From Amblyornis subalaris (taxonomy: Eukaryota; Chordata; Aves; Passeriformes; Ptilonorhynchidae): 64,000 nucleotides of DNA. The stretch spans positions 410,001 to 474,000 of the forward strand of contig JACAXG010000237.1 of assembly GCA_018881555.1 (NCBI GenBank), read 5' to 3'. The translations under genes and the position numbers were made by a program. Shown piece by piece: positions 32,365-44,481 of the stretch. Positions within the stretch are counted from its first letter, which is position 1, and the number at the start of each line of letters is the position of its first letter. A model generated the notes under the pieces. It was given only the letters and a program-made list of their open reading frames with translations, was not told where the DNA came from and made no database searches.

Positions 32365-32550
32365 TGTGCTGGCACTGCTGGGGCACCTCCAGGGCTGGAG
32401 GCAGCTCTGGGCCCCTCCCCACAACAGAGACCTGGAGGGGCTGGAGCATGTCCAGGGAAGGGAACGGAGCTGGGGAAGGGGCTGGAGCCCCAGGAGCGGC
32501 TGAGGGAGCTGGGAAAGGGGCTCAGCCTGGAGAGAAGGAGGCTCAGGGGG
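32365..32550 (+). mobile_element. CR1 LINE internal segment
   Basis: GGGGCACCTCCAGGGCTGG, GAGCATGTCCAGGGAAGGG and GGAGCCCCAGGAGCGGCTGAGG: the CR1 region just before the tail. It breaks off where the GAAAA microsatellite begins. Confidence 0.88.
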
Positions 32551-32559
32551 ACCTTTTCA

Positions 32560-32653
32560 GAGAAAAGAAAAAAAAAAAGGAAAGAGTAGAGAAAAAAAGA
32601 AAAAGAAAAAGGAAAGAGTAGAGAAAAAAAAGAAAAAAGAAAAGAGAAAAAAG

Positions 32654-32686
<33 letters not shown>

Positions 32687-33140
32687 GAAAAGAAAAGAAA
32701 AGAAAAGAAAAGAAAANNNNNNNNNNNNNNNNNNNNNNNNNNNNNNNNNNNNNNNNNNNNNNNNNNNNNNNNNNNNNNNNNNNNNNNNNNNNNNNNNNNN
32801 NNNNNNNNNNNNNNNNNNNNNNNNNNNNNNNNNNNNNNNNNNNNNNNNNNNNNNNNNNNNNNNNNNNNNNNNNNNNNNNNNNNNNNNNNNNNNNNNNNNN
32901 NNNNNNNNNNNNNNNNNNNNNNNNNNNNNNNNNNNNNNNNNNNNNNNNNNNNNNNNNNNNNNNNNNNNNNNNNNNNNNNNNNNNNNNNNNNNNNNNNNNN
33001 NNNNNNNNNNNNNNNNNNNNNNNNNNNNNNNGGAAAGGAAAGGAAAGGAAAGGAAAGGAAAGGAAAGGAAAGGAAAGGAAAGGAAAGGAAAGGAAAGGAA
33101 AGGAAAGGAAAGGAAAGGAAAGGAAAAAGGAAAGGAATCT
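32560..33140 (+). repeat. GAAAA / GGAAA microsatellite spanning a gap
   Basis: Left of the N run the unit is AAAAG with A-rich interruptions; right of it a nearly pure GGAAA pentamer runs for about 95 bp. Both halves are all-purine on the plus strand. Confidence 0.95.
32717..33031. other. Assembly gap (315 N)
   Basis: A run of N inside the purine microsatellite. Its true length is unknown and the unit changes across it. Confidence 0.98.
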
Positions 33141-33367
33141 GTTTTCCATCTTGGTCTCTCCCCTTCATGCAGCACGTGGAGTGCCACCACGCTCACGTCC
33201 CCTGCCTGGGCACGGAGTGCTGAGCCCTGTGGAACAGCCTGGCCGTGTCATGTGCTCAGAGCAGAATCGGAACCTCTGAGCTGGNGTTTCCTCCCCGCTG
33301 ACACCCCCGTGCCCCCCAGCCCACGGCTCTCGGCACCCGCTGCCACGAGGGAGGACACGGGCAAGAG

Positions 33368-33475
33368 CCAAGGATGGAAATCCGAGCAGCCTGGGCTGGT
33401 GGAGGTGTCCCTGCCCATGGCAGGGGTGGGACAAGAGCAGCTCTCAGGTCCCTCCCCACTCAAAGTGGCCTCTCA
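33368..33475 (+). mobile_element. CR1 LINE 3' fragment, type A
   Basis: GAGCAGCCTGGGCTGGTGGAGG through TCCCTCCCCACTC, diverged. Confidence 0.8.
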
Positions 33476-33815
33476 CTATGACACAGAGGGTGACACNGAG
33501 CCTCAGCCCCAGCTGGGCTCACACAGGCCCTGAAACCAGCCCAGTCCTAGAAAGCACCTGACCTGCTGAGGGAGCAGCAGGCACTGGGGAGCAGAGCTGT
33601 GCCCGCCCGGCCGTGGGAGCTGCGCCACTGCAGGGGTGGCACTGACCCGGCACAGCCCCGAGCCACCACCGGGCCCTTCCTGGGGACACTCGGGGCTCCC
33701 CAGGCTCAATGAGAAGCTGTTGCAGAGAGGGCCAACAAATCACTCTCAAACCTCCCTTCTCCAATGGCTGAAGGCAGTGGGAGTGGTGGAAGGAATGACA
33801 GAATCCTGGATTTCA
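33476..33815. other. Unique DTNB intron sequence
   Basis: Nothing recognised. Confidence 0.4.
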
Positions 33816-33819
33816 CAGA

Positions 33820-34050
33820 ATCACTGAGGCTGGAAAAGCCCTCAGAGCCCATGGAGTCCAACCATCCCCAGCACTGCCGAGGCCACCACTGCCCCANGTC
33901 CCCAAGTGCCNCATCCACAGGGCTTTTAAATCTCTCCAGGGATGGGGACTCCTCCCTGGGCAGCTGTGCCAGGGTTTGACCACCCTTTCCTTTCAGGAAT
34001 TGTTCCCAATATCCAACCTAACCCTCCCCTGGTGCAGCCTGAGGCTGTTT
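33820..34050 (-). mobile_element. CR1 LINE 3' end, type C
   Basis: CACAGAATCACTGAGGCTGG to TCCCCTGGTGCAGCCTGAGG. Confidence 0.93.
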
Positions 34051-34775
34051 CAAGGTCCAGTGACCCCTGGAGCTGAGGTGTCCCTAAGGATCTGGGGCTG
34101 CTGGACTGAGCCTGTGCTGGGGCTGTTGGTTCAGTGTCTCTGTACCCTGGCACAGCCAAGAACTCCTGCAGCTTTGCTGGATAAGGAGACAGGTCCATAG
34201 AGGAGCCGTGCTCAGCTCTGCTCCTCCACAGCAACCACCACGGAGCTCCCAGGGGGAGAAACTCAGGGATGCCTTTTGTAAACAGAGCCAAGGTAGAGCT
34301 GAACAGGTTTGCAAACTCCCCTCTGACTCTCTTGGAGCTGCAGCCTTAGAAAATCCTGGGAATCACTGGCTTGTTGCATGTCCTTCCTGGAAACTGCACC
34401 GGGCAGGACACGGAAGATGGATTTCAGTTTAGAAAAACCACNGAGGAAACCTCTGACCTGGCTCCTGAAATGTTTGGGAGCCAACTTGGATTTATTGTCC
34501 CCGGCTCATCGAGTCTCCTATACAAGAGCTGTGAGGTTTAACCCAAAACAGCATTTCCCGGGAGAAGAGGCCGAGCTGTGCCCTGAGCACGGATCAGCTC
34601 CAGGGGAGGGAAGCAGTGCCCATGAGAGCTTTTAGCAGCTCCACAGGGACGTTTCACCATCGCCTCCCTCACCCCAACAGTTTAGCTGGAGGTCCCCCAC
34701 CTCTCTGGGGACCTGCTGCCAAATTTTCTACCACCACTGTGAGAGAGGAGAGTTTTAAAGGAGAGTGGGATGAAA
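34051..34775. other. Unique DTNB intron sequence
   Basis: No family or exon recognised. Confidence 0.4.
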
Positions 34776-34779
34776 AAAG

Positions 34780-35020
34780 CCTGGAAAAATCAGGTTGGAA
34801 GGAGCCTCGGGGGGTGTCCAGCCCAAGAACCTCTTCAGAGCAAGGTCAGCTCCAAGGTGCTGTTTGGGGTCTTCTTCANCTGGTCTTTGAGAGTCCCCCC
34901 AAGGAGGCCCCACCACCCCTCTGGGCAGCCTGATCCAGAGTTTAGCCACTTCCACGGGAATTCCTGCCCCAAATGCACCCAGAAGTCCCCAGCCATGGGG
35001 ACCATGCACCTCTGGAAAGC
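34780..35020 (-). mobile_element. Old diverged CR1 tail
   Basis: AGGTTGGAAGGAGCCTCGGGGG, AGAGCAAGGTCAGCTCC and CCTCTGGGCAGCCTGATCC follow the order of an older CR1 tail. Confidence 0.65.
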
Positions 35021-35278
35021 CTCTGGCTCTGCTTCCTCCTCGGTCAGGAGGAGACGGACAATTACAGCTGGATTTCCCTTTCATTTCCCTTTTGCCTCCT
35101 CTCTGGGCTGGACACAACCAGCTCCTGTGTCATCCCTAACACAGGGGCTTGTGGGACACGGACACTGGAAAAGCTCCCTCATGGGGAGGTCCCCAGAGAG
35201 GGACAGGACCCCCATCCTTAAAGGTTTCCAGAGCTACTTGAAGCCAGAACTCAGTCTAGTGCCAGCAGCAGTCCTGCT

Positions 35279-35345
35279 TGGAATCATGGAACCATGGAAT
35301 TGTTTAGGGTGGAAAAGATCTTTGGGATCATTGAGTCCATCAAGT
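35279..35345 (-). mobile_element. Short CR1 tail remnant
   Basis: GGAATCATGGAACCATGG and GGTGGAAAAGATCTTTGGGATC only. Confidence 0.8.
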
Positions 35346-35459
35346 CCATCTGCTTTAAGTGGAAAGTTGAGCTGAAGACCCCTGGAAGTCCCTGAANCTA
35401 CAGATGTTCACTGAGAAACTCAGAATCTTGTTTTGCAATAAATGCACATTGATTTTATC

Positions 35460-35650
35460 ACAGAACCATCACAGAGAGGTTTGGGTGGGAAGGGACCTTA
35501 ANGCCCATCCAGTGCCACCCCCTGCCATGGGCAGGGACACCTTCCACTATCCCAGGTTGCTCCAAGCCCCATCCAACCTGGCCTTGGACACTNCCAGGGA
35601 TGAGGCAGCCACAGCNTCTCTGTTCCATTTTAACAGGGAGCTCATTCCTA
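35460..35650 (-). mobile_element. CR1 LINE 3' end, type A
   Basis: CACAGAACCATCACAGAGAGG to GAGCTCATTCCTAGG, with several single Ns. Confidence 0.92.
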
Positions 35651-36240
35651 GGAATAGATTAAAGCAAAAGGATCTTGCACACACACAAAGCCAGGAGCCA
35701 GCAGGTTTCAGATAAGCGATTTAGACAAGTAAACATCTCATCATGCCCCAAATACTCCAGGAAATACAGCACAACCAGAGCAGAGAGGAGAACGCGAACA
35801 CCGGGGCTGTGCCCCTCGTTCATGCTTGTGCCCCTCGTTTGGCTGTGCATCCCTGCTGAGGGAGGAGGGAGGGAGGGAGGGAGGGAGCCAGCAGGGGATG
35901 TCCAACAGCATCCCAGGAAACAGGGGTCTGCACCAGACAGTGAAATGCAGGGGGTTTCTCATCTGCCTCTCACGTGTGCTCGGTGCCTAATTCCCCTTTT
36001 CCGTGCTTTCCTTCGGAAGGAGGGCCTGGCCCCTGGGCTCGGCTGCCTCCCGTCAAGTGTCATCTGCAGAGCTTTTACCACATTCCCTNTAAGCCAGCAT
36101 TCCAGCAGATTTCCTCAGAAAAAACAGCCTCTTCTCGCCCAGATGTTCTCCCCATGCCCAGGGCGGAGGGCACACAGCAAGCTGCGGCCCCAGACCCCGC
36201 ACTGCCCTGGGCTTTCACTGGGGCTCCTCTTGCCCNGCCC
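35651..36240. other. Unique intron with a GGGA microsatellite
   Basis: A (GGGA)n run of about 25 bp lies at 35862-35886. Otherwise nothing recognised. Confidence 0.5.
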
Positions 36241-36244
36241 TCGG

Positions 36245-36465
36245 GCCCTCCAGGAGGGAAAATCCTTCCCTNGGAGGGTGGGAAGGCCCTGGCACAGTAT
36301 CCCAGAGAAGCTGTGGCTGCCCCTGGATCCCTGGAAGTGTCCAAGACCAGGTTGNACGGGGCTTGGAGCAACCTGGGATAGTGGAAGGTGTGCCTGNCCA
36401 TGGCNGGGAGTGGAACTGGATGGGATTTCCCACCCAAACCATTCCAGGATTCGCTGACTCTATGA
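36245..36465 (+). mobile_element. CR1 LINE 3' end, type A
   Basis: GGGTGGGAAGGCCCTGGCAC to CAGGATTCGCTGACTCTATGATC. Confidence 0.94.
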
Positions 36466-36965
36466 TCAGACCAACATGTTGGAGGGCTACAGAAAACTCA
36501 CAATTCTTGCCACTGAAGTAACAGCAGAACCTGTGTTTTCTGCAGTTTCAGGTGCTGTTTCTGCAGCGCTGTGGGAGCTGCTGTTCACAAGGTGAGGGGG
36601 GGAAAGGACATTATTTGCTGACACAGGAATAGTGAACAGAATCCTCGGAAAACGCAGCTGTAAGGAAACACCTCGGCCACCCCAGCTGGGTCTGCTCTTC
36701 ATAATCCCCTCCTGGCAGATGTTTATTTGACATGCTCTGAGAAACCTCCTCCTTCAGGGTGTCCTCTGCTCTGCAGTGCCATTCCCAGCACGTGGGGCTG
36801 GGGGCACGGCCCGGCCCTGCAGGGCAAGGGCAGCTCTTCCCTCCTGTGCCACCGCCTCTGTGCCTGGAGCTGCTGAACCTGCCCAGGCCTCTCTGCTCCA
36901 GCTCCTTCAGCCCTGCTGGGTGAGCCAGAGCTCCAGCCAAGAGGAGCTTCCTCAACAGCCTCCTT
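36466..36965. other. Unique DTNB intron sequence
   Basis: Nothing recognised. Confidence 0.4.
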
Positions 36966-36971
36966 GGGACT

Positions 36972-37118
36972 TCCAGAATCCCAGAGTGGCTGNGGTGGGA
37001 AGGGACCTTAAAGCTCATCCCATTCCACCCCCTGCCACAGACGCCTTCCACTATCCCAGGTTGCTCCAAGCCCTGTCCCACCTGGCCTTGGACACTTCCA
37101 GGGATGGGGCAGCTTCTC
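36972..37118 (-). mobile_element. CR1 LINE 3' end, type A, internally shortened
   Basis: CCAGAATCCCAGAGTGGCTG to GGGATGGGGCAGCTTCTCTT. The GGCAGGGACA segment is missing near 37035. Confidence 0.92.
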
Positions 37119-37142
37119 TTCCAAATATTCCTGCCATTTTTC

Positions 37143-37178
37143 ACGGAACCACAGAGTCACTTAGGCTGGAAAATACCT
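37143..37178 (-). mobile_element. CR1 terminal stub
   Basis: GGAACCACAGAGTCACTTAGG followed by CTGGAAAATACCTC, from a CR1 type different from the neighbouring copy. Confidence 0.7.
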
Positions 37179-37784
37179 CAGTTTTGAATTCTCATCTCCA
37201 TCTCTAAAGCCCCAGCAATCTCCTCGTGCCTGATGCCAAGAGCAAATCCAAGTCCCTCGCAGGAAGGCTGAATAGTAATTAATTCAGGACAGAAATAATG
37301 AACTACAGAGGAATTTCAATTTACACGTCTTTCTATTTTAACAGAAAACCCTTGACAACTGATTTTGGAAAAAACTTCTCCAACCACATTTAAACCTGCT
37401 TTGCATGAGGCTCATCCAGCCTACGCCGCTCCGGCTGCACGGGAGGGAATGGGAGTTTGCTCTGGAGCCGTCTGCACTCAGGGGATGCTCCCCCCTGGCT
37501 GCCTTTCCCTCACACACATTCCCTTGACTGACTCTGGGCTGTGATAAAAGCTGGAATGCTGCTGGGCCGGTTGGCGCGGGACGTGGGTCTTGTCCCTACA
37601 GCTCTGCTGGAGGATCAGGTTGGTGCTGGGGGCGCAGTGACAGCAACGGGGCAGCACAGCCAGCCCCGCCTGCAGGCCCCAGATCCCATTTTCCGGAGCC
37701 CATTCCCGCTCCGCAGCCTCTCCTGCACCGAGCATCACGAGGGCGGTCACGGGGCTGCGATCTCCCCGCAAGGTAATTCTCCAG

Positions 37785-38215
37785 GATTTGGGGCTGCGTT
37801 GCCATTTGCCGTTTTTCTTTTCACCAGTAATTTAACAATTATTTACGTGAAGCAGGAAGGGAGGAGAAGCCCTTCCAGAGCTGCACATGGAACTGCTGCT
37901 GCTGCTGCTGCTGCCTGAATAATTCCAGCTCGATCGAAGCGTGCGCTAAAAATAATCCAACCCCCTCCCTGCAAACACTCTTTGAGGGAAATATTTAAAC
38001 CAGAAAACAAGGCCCCTAAATCAGAGCCCCCACCGGCCGGGGCTGTTAACCCGATTGTTGCAGGGAAATTGAATTTCCCCGTCCTCCGTGGGCTCCCGGC
38101 TCCAGCCGCCTCCCGGCGCGAGCACGCCAAGGAATACATGAAAGGCTCATTAGTGGGGAAGGCTAATAACCTTTCTGAGGCATTAATAAAATCCTCTGGC
38201 TAGAGCCGAACGCAG
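37785..38215. promoter_or_regulatory. Candidate conserved non-coding element
   Basis: A repeat-free 430-bp stretch dense in homeodomain and A/T-type motifs: GTAATTTAACAATTATTTACG, AAAATAATCC, GAAATATTTAAACC, GCTCATTAG, GGCTAATAACC, GGCATTAATAAAATCC. It also holds a (CTG)7 run at 37893-37914 and stands between CR1-rich segments. No coding signal. Confidence 0.35.
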
Positions 38216-38517
38216 GGACAGTTTCATGGCAACAGAGCAGAGAGGCAGGGTGTCCTCTCCCGCTGATCCCCCGCTCCCCGCGGCGCGGGGCGGCACCCGG
38301 ATCGCTCGGACTAGGACGGACCTTCATCCCTGCCTGATCTTGGCATGGTCCCCATTTCCAGAGGCACACACTGCTCCAGAACGTGGGATGACAGAAGCTG
38401 AGTGTGCTGTGATGCCCCAACAGCCTCCCCTGGACAGCCACCCCTGTGCACACAAAATACAGACTGAGACAGAGAGGGCTGGGGGGGCACTGCAAACACA
38501 AACGGCAGTCTGGACCA

Positions 38518-38742
38518 CAGCTGCTTTTCCAGGAGGAATTTTTTCATGGAAGGGGTGGTCAGGCATTGGGAGGGGCTGCCCAGGGAGGTTCGGAGTCCCC
38601 ATCCCTGGAGGCGTCCAAGGAAGGACATGGCACTCAGTGCTCTGGGCTGGTGAAAAGGTGGAGATTGGGCACAGGTCNGACTCGATGGTCTGGGAGGGCT
38701 TTTCCAACCTCAGTGGTTCTGGGATTCTGTGCTCTGGGTTGG
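38518..38742 (+). mobile_element. CR1 LINE 3' end, type B
   Basis: GGAGGAATTTTTTCATGGAAGG to CCTCAGTGGTTCTGGGATTCTG. Confidence 0.92.
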
Positions 38743-40720
38743 ATCCCCACCAACACTGGGCTTCTCAGCCCAGGGATGCTCATGGTCCAGCCCAGGTGTG
38801 TCACCCTGGAGGTGACAGGATCATCAGATGGCCCATGGCCCACCCCACCACAAAGTCCACATTTAATTGTCCAAACGCAGATCATTAACGAGACACCCAA
38901 AGGCCTGGGCTGGGAACCAGGGGAGGCCGAGCGTGCCGGGGGGAGGAGAGGGGACACATGGAATGGCCTGTGGTTTTCCAGTGTTGATGGGGGGCTGGTT
39001 TTCCAGGGACACGGTGGCTCAGCCCTGGCTGCAGGTGAGAGCCGTGCCTGGGGCTGGGGCTGCGGAGGGGCTGTGACCCCCCGAGCCTGCCGGGCTCGCC
39101 AGCGCCCATCGTTGGTGCTGCAGTACAGCTGCTCCCAGCCGAGTCCCTGTTCCCGTGCCCAGGGCAGGGCTCCTGGCCACGGCCCATCCGGGCAGGGCTC
39201 GGCACACGCTCCTGCCAGCCCCGGAGCCCCGGGGCTCAGCGCGTTCCCGGTGCTGCGCTGGCAGCCGCGGGCATTACTCAGCTCTTTCTGCAATTCGCTT
39301 TTTCAGCTTTAATTCCGACGCACGGATAAACCCGGCACCCCAGGACAGCTGTTCCGTGGGGCCGCGCCCGCGCTCCCAACCCTGTCCCCACGGAAGGTGG
39401 GAGCTGCCTGGGGACAGGAGAGTGGTCAAACCCTGTCCCCTCGGGAGGTGGGAGCTGCCTGGGGACAGCAGAGTGGTCAAACCCTGTCCCCAGGGAAGGT
39501 GGGAGCTGCTGGAGGCGCCGGCTGCGTTCCCAGCCCTGCCCTTTCCCTGCACATCAGGCACAATCCACGTCCCCGTGCCATGTCCTGTCCCTGCAGGATT
39601 ACACACCGTGTCCTACCGTGGAGGAGAGCACCTCTCCCCCCGGATGAAGGACGATCCTGCCTGGATTACGGCAGAGGAAAGGGGGAGACAGGCGAGGAAG
39701 CACCACTTGGCTTCTCCATTGGTCAGGTTCGGAAGGATCCATGTTTTGCAGCAGTTCCCGCTGAGCAGCCAAACCCTTTTCTTGCTACAAAGATGTGATC
39801 AGGAGGGCAGCTCCTGCCCTTCCCAGGGCAGTTGCCATCCGCAGGATTCCCTGCCTGTGCTCTGCCGTCGTTCGGCTCTCCCTGGCCCCCGCACCCCCTG
39901 TGCCCGGCCCCCCCGAGCAGGTCTGCTCCCCCCAGCCCCGCCGAGCTGTTTGAACTCCTCATTCATGGAACGCTGTTTGTTTTCATTCCTCGCTATCCCC
40001 CCAGCTGTGGGACCGAGAGCCGGGATCAGGAAACAATAAAATCTTGGTTACCACACAGAATGCCGCCTTTTCCCTGGCTCCTTTCAAAGCCTGACATTTT
40101 TGCTTTCATCCGCCATTTCCACAGTTCTGGGGCATGTGCAGCCCCCCCTCTTCCAGCGGGGCCTCACGTGGGGGTCCCGTAACTGCGCTCAAGATGGACC
40201 AGATTGTTCCTCCCCGCTGCCGCATCGCCGCCCACCCCGCGCCCGCCGCCGCGTTCCCAGGACTCCTACGGCTTCCATTCCCATCCCGTTCCACGGCCGG
40301 CTTGGATTACAAAGGCTAAAAGCAAGTGTTATCTTTCCAAATTATTCGAGTTTTGCTTTCAGGCTTCTCAGCTGGCACTCCCCTGCCTGTGGCTCGTGGC
40401 TGAGGTGGCTGGGAAGCTTTCCCCCCGCTCCGGGCGCTCAGGAGCCAGCCCAGCCCGGGGGGAGCACCAGGCTGGAGCAGAACTCTCAGTCCNGGGAGCA
40501 TCCAGCCCCACCACCAGATTCCTCTGTCCCGGGATTTCCCTGCTCCGCAGGGACATCAGCGGGGACACGGAAGTGCCGCAGGCCCGATTTCCCTGTCCTC
40601 GAAAAACAGCCAGAGCAGTTCACCCAAGCTGAAGGGCAGCAGTGCAAGGAGTGTCCCCATTCCTGCTGTTCAGACACGGGAGAGAAGCCATCTCCTCTCC
40701 CACAAAACAGCAAAAGCTTC
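38743..40720. other. Unique DTNB intron, partly GC-rich
   Basis: CpG-richer patches at 39030-39270, 39830-39960 and 40190-40300. Apart from the 53-bp repeat at 39.4 kb nothing is recognised. Confidence 0.4.
39377..39513 (+). repeat. 53-bp tandem repeat, 2.6 units
   Basis: ACCCTGTCCCC..GGAGGTGGGAGCTGC followed by CTGGGGACAG.AGAGTGGTCAA, repeated with few differences. Confidence 0.9.
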
Positions 40721-40724
40721 TGTT

Positions 40725-41000
40725 CATAGAATCATGGGATGGTTTGGGTGGGAAGGACCTTAAAGCTCATCCAGTGCCACCCCTGCCATGGGCAGGGACA
40801 CCTTCNGCTAGCCCAGGTNGCTCCAAGCCCCATCCAACCTGGCNTTGGACACTTCCANGGATCCAGGGGCAGCCATAGCTTCTCTGGGAAACCTGTGCCA
40901 GGGTCCCCCCACCCTCACAGGAAACAATTCCTTCCCAATATCCCATCTAACCCTGGCAGTGGGAAGCCATTCCCCCTTGTCCTGTCCCTCCAGGCCCTTG
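40725..41000 (-). mobile_element. CR1 LINE 3' end, type A
   Basis: CATAGAATCATGGGATGGTTT to TCCTGTCCCTCCAGGCCC, with five single Ns between 40806 and 40858. Confidence 0.95.
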
Positions 41001-42680
41001 TAAAGCAGAGATGCTCCACATCCATGCTGGGTATGTCCATGCACACAAAGGGATTGCTGTTGCTCCAGCGTTTCTCAGGAAAACTGCAAGAATATGGGGG
41101 AAATGATGCCAGGCAGTGGCGAGGACGGAGGAGGAGCTGCACAGCAGCCAGGGCAGCAGGGTCAGCCAGGATTGGAGACACAGTGCCCTGAAGACCAAAC
41201 CCGACTCCCCTCCCATGGGATGTGCCCTTTGGTGCATTTTTTGCTGCTCAGCTCTTGCTCCCTCCATGCTGAGGAGAACTGCCTGTGGTGGCTCTCGGGC
41301 AGGGCACAGGTACTGTGGGCACGGAAGCCACCCCATCCAAGGGTTTAGGGGATAAGAACCAGAACTGATGGGGCTGTGATCAGATCCAGCTTTCTAAAAG
41401 CCACTGATGGAATTCCTGCTCAGCAGTAAGAGCTGGAGCCAGCTCCAGACAGGTTNGCACAGGAAGCCTGGAGCAGGCCGGGGCATGTGAGAGGCAGGAG
41501 CCGCGGCTCGGGGCAACACACGACACAGACCCACAACAAAGAGGTACCCTGGTAATCCTGGATGAGCTGCGCTGCCTTTTCACAGCGCGGAGAAAGAGCT
41601 CGGGGCCTGAGGGGGCCGGAGGGGACAAAGAGAGATGCGTCCGGGAGCCCCCAGGGAAGCAGCGCGTCCGGAGCATGAAGGGTTGGGACAAGCATGGCCG
41701 GGGACACGGGGCGGGACACGCCGGGCAGGGGAGCCCTGCGAGGATGGAGTGTCTGAAAGGATCGCTTGTGACCGTGAGACAGAGGCGTGAAATCTGCCAG
41801 CCAGGACACGGAGCCGGGAAAGGACTGCTCGGGAAAGGAGCCTCCCGGGAATCTGCCCCAGGCTGCCGAGGGAACACCGTGTTTGGGTTTGCTCCCCGCA
41901 GGATTTGTCAGCGCGGGTCAGAGCCGTGATTTGTGGCTCTACATCCCCGTGAGCGCGAGAGGAAAATGGGTTCTGCTGAGAGACAACCTGCCGGCTGGAG
42001 GATCCAGGAGGAATCCCTCAGGGATTCATCCATTTCACATTCTAATTACGTGCACGAAAATAACCACACTCTAATGACACTTCCTGATGACATAAAGGTT
42101 GGGATGAATCATTAATACAGAGGCAGAGCAGCCTCACTCACGGCGTGGGGAGTGCTCACGATGACAGAGCAGGGGCTGCTGCTGCTGCTGCTGCTGCCGG
42201 GGCTCGGGATGCCCACGGCACGGCGAGGGCTGCCTGCTCCCAGCTCCTGGCTGGAATTCCAGGGAAGTCACCCAGGCAGTGCAGTCAGGGGAGGAGCTCC
42301 AGGCACACTCTGGTGCCCCAACCCCAAATCCTGACAGGACCCCCTGCAGAACGTGTCTGATCAGTCCATCCAGAGAGAGGAATTTGAAATGGAAAAACAG
42401 AAGATAGGGGCAAGACACAAACTCTGCTCTCCATCTCAGNAAAAGTAAAACTGTTATTGCTACGAAGGTGTGGAGAAAACCCAGGGATGGGAATATGAAA
42501 ACTCCTTTGGGTGTCCGAAAGTGTTAATCCAAGGAAGAATAAAAACCCCAGAAAGTGGGGTTAACAAGACGGCAGAAACTCACAGTGATCACTGGGAATT
42601 GCTGGGCTGGGCAGCCTGAAATCCAACTGCTTCCCATTTGGGAAAGGGGAGGAACATAAAAATAGATGGGTGGTGGCACA
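41001..42680. other. Unique DTNB intron sequence
   Basis: CpG-rich around 41560-41880. A CTG/GCT run at 42176-42198. An AT-rich motif cluster at 42030-42115 (TTCTAATTACGTGCACG, CTCTAATGACACTTCC, AATCATTAATAC) may be a conserved element. No exon recognised. Confidence 0.35.
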
Positions 42681-42689
42681 TCCTCAATA

Positions 42690-43250
42690 GGTGGTGATTA
42701 GAAGAGGTGATGCTCCCCCTGTGGTCAGGTGAGACCCCACCTGCAGAGCTGCTCCAGCCCTGGGCCCAACAGCAGGAGGATGTGGAACTGCTGGAGAGAG
42801 TCCAGGGGAGGCCACGGAGCTGCTCCCAGGGCTGGAGCCCCTCTGCTCTNGNGCCAGGCTGGGAGAGCTGGGGGTGTTCAAATGAAGAGAAGGCTCCAGG
42901 GAGACCTCAGAGCCCCTTCCAGGGCCTATAGGGGCTCCAGGAGAGCTGGAGAGGGACTTGGGACAAGGGATGGAGAGAGGACACAGGGAATGGCTCTTTG
43001 CACTGCCAGAGGGCAGGATTAGATGGTATATTGGGAAGGAATTGTTCTCTGTGAGGGTGGGGAGGTCCTGGCACAGGTTGGCCAGAGAAACTGTGGCTGC
43101 CCCTGGATCCCTGGAAGTGTCCAAGGCCAGGTTGGATGGGGCTTGGAGCAGCCTGGGATAGTGGAAGGTGTCCCTGCCCATGGCAGGGGGTGGGACTGGA
43201 TGGGCTTTAAGCTTCCCACCCAAACCATTCTGGGATTCCATGATTTTCCA
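42690..43250 (+). mobile_element. CR1 LINE, longest copy (about 560 bp)
   Basis: Begins in the region before the tail (GACCCCACCTGCAGAGCTGC, GGAGAGAGTCCAGGGGAGGCC), passes the leader segment and ends in the type A tail GGGATTCCATGATTTTC. It is the most complete CR1 here. Confidence 0.95.
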
Positions 43251-44475
43251 TTTAGATAGTTCTGGGAGTTAACCCCAAACTCCAGGATCTCAAAAGGAAG
43301 GGATCCATGGGATAACTGATANGGACAAAGGCTGCCAGTGGAATGAAGTCCCACAGCAAGCAAAGGAGCAGGAAGAGCCCCTGTTTGAGCACAAACTCCA
43401 AAGTGCAAAGGGAAGCTGAGCTCATTCCAGTTCAAGTCAGGTTTGCAAGAGCTGCCCTGGAAACCCTGCAAGTGTTTTCTCCTACCAAGTGCCCCAGACC
43501 CCACTCAGGATCAGCACCTGGAACTCAGGATCAGCTCCTGGACCTCAGGATGGTGACAAGGATGAAATCACAGCTACTGGGGCAACTCATCCTCATCCAG
43601 GGCCCAGTATTCCTCACCTCCTGCAGCCCAGAACCTCTGTACCAACACACTCCTCTGGAGAGACTCCTTTCCAAAGGCAGCAGGCTGGGGAACTTGGGCA
43701 CAAGAGCCCCTGGAGAGTTGCTTGAAGAGCTTTTTGGCCTATTGATATCCATTTTTAATAAATCTTGGAAGCAACAGGGAAATTCTGACTGGCATATTAG
43801 CATTTTCCTGGATAATATTTAAAAGGAAAAGGAGAATGANTGGGGGGCTCCCATCAGTCAAAACCAGGAAAAGGAACAGAAAAGCTGAGAGGAGCTTGGA
43901 ATAGCAAAAACTTACAGGAGTATAACTGAGGATGAGTATCAGGAGCTTTTGGGGGGCTGTGGAAGTGGAGCCAGTAAATCCTGAGGGTGCCAACAGGGAT
44001 AGTGGAATTTCAGAGNCAAACACTTCTAGAGACCCCATTGCAACACAGGGAGTGAGGAGAAGGGGCTCCCAAGGAAAGAAAAGCCAGACAGAGGCATTAA
44101 TTAAGGATATGAAATGACTTGGAGCCATCCACCTCTTCATGTGCCCGAAGGTCAGGAAGAGCTGCCTCGGCTGCTGTGGGTGGACACAGCTTCACAGGGT
44201 GGAAATGCAGACCAGAGATGTGCAGGGAAAGGTGAAATCACAACCAGCTCAAGCCAGACATGAACATCCTGGGCTGGGGACAGCCTGGGATGCAGCAACC
44301 TGGGATGCAGCAGTGGGAGAAGTGGGAATTCAAACCGACGGATCCTTTGTAACAACAGCACCAGAGACACTTCTGGTTCCAGTGCTGGACACAGAATGGA
44401 ATGTGACTGATCCCAAACCTGAATTACCCAGGTGAGTTTTCCTGGAATAAAAAGTGAATGGTCTCTCCCCTTTAG
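43251..44475. other. Unique DTNB intron sequence
   Basis: No repeat family or exon recognised. Confidence 0.4.
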
Positions 44476-44481
44476 GAGTCC

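Noticed and set aside
42152..42334. Plus frame beginning MLTMTEQGLLLLLLLPGLG, like a signal peptide
   Set aside because: The Leu run is a CTG microsatellite. Nothing secretory follows and no splice donor makes sense of it.
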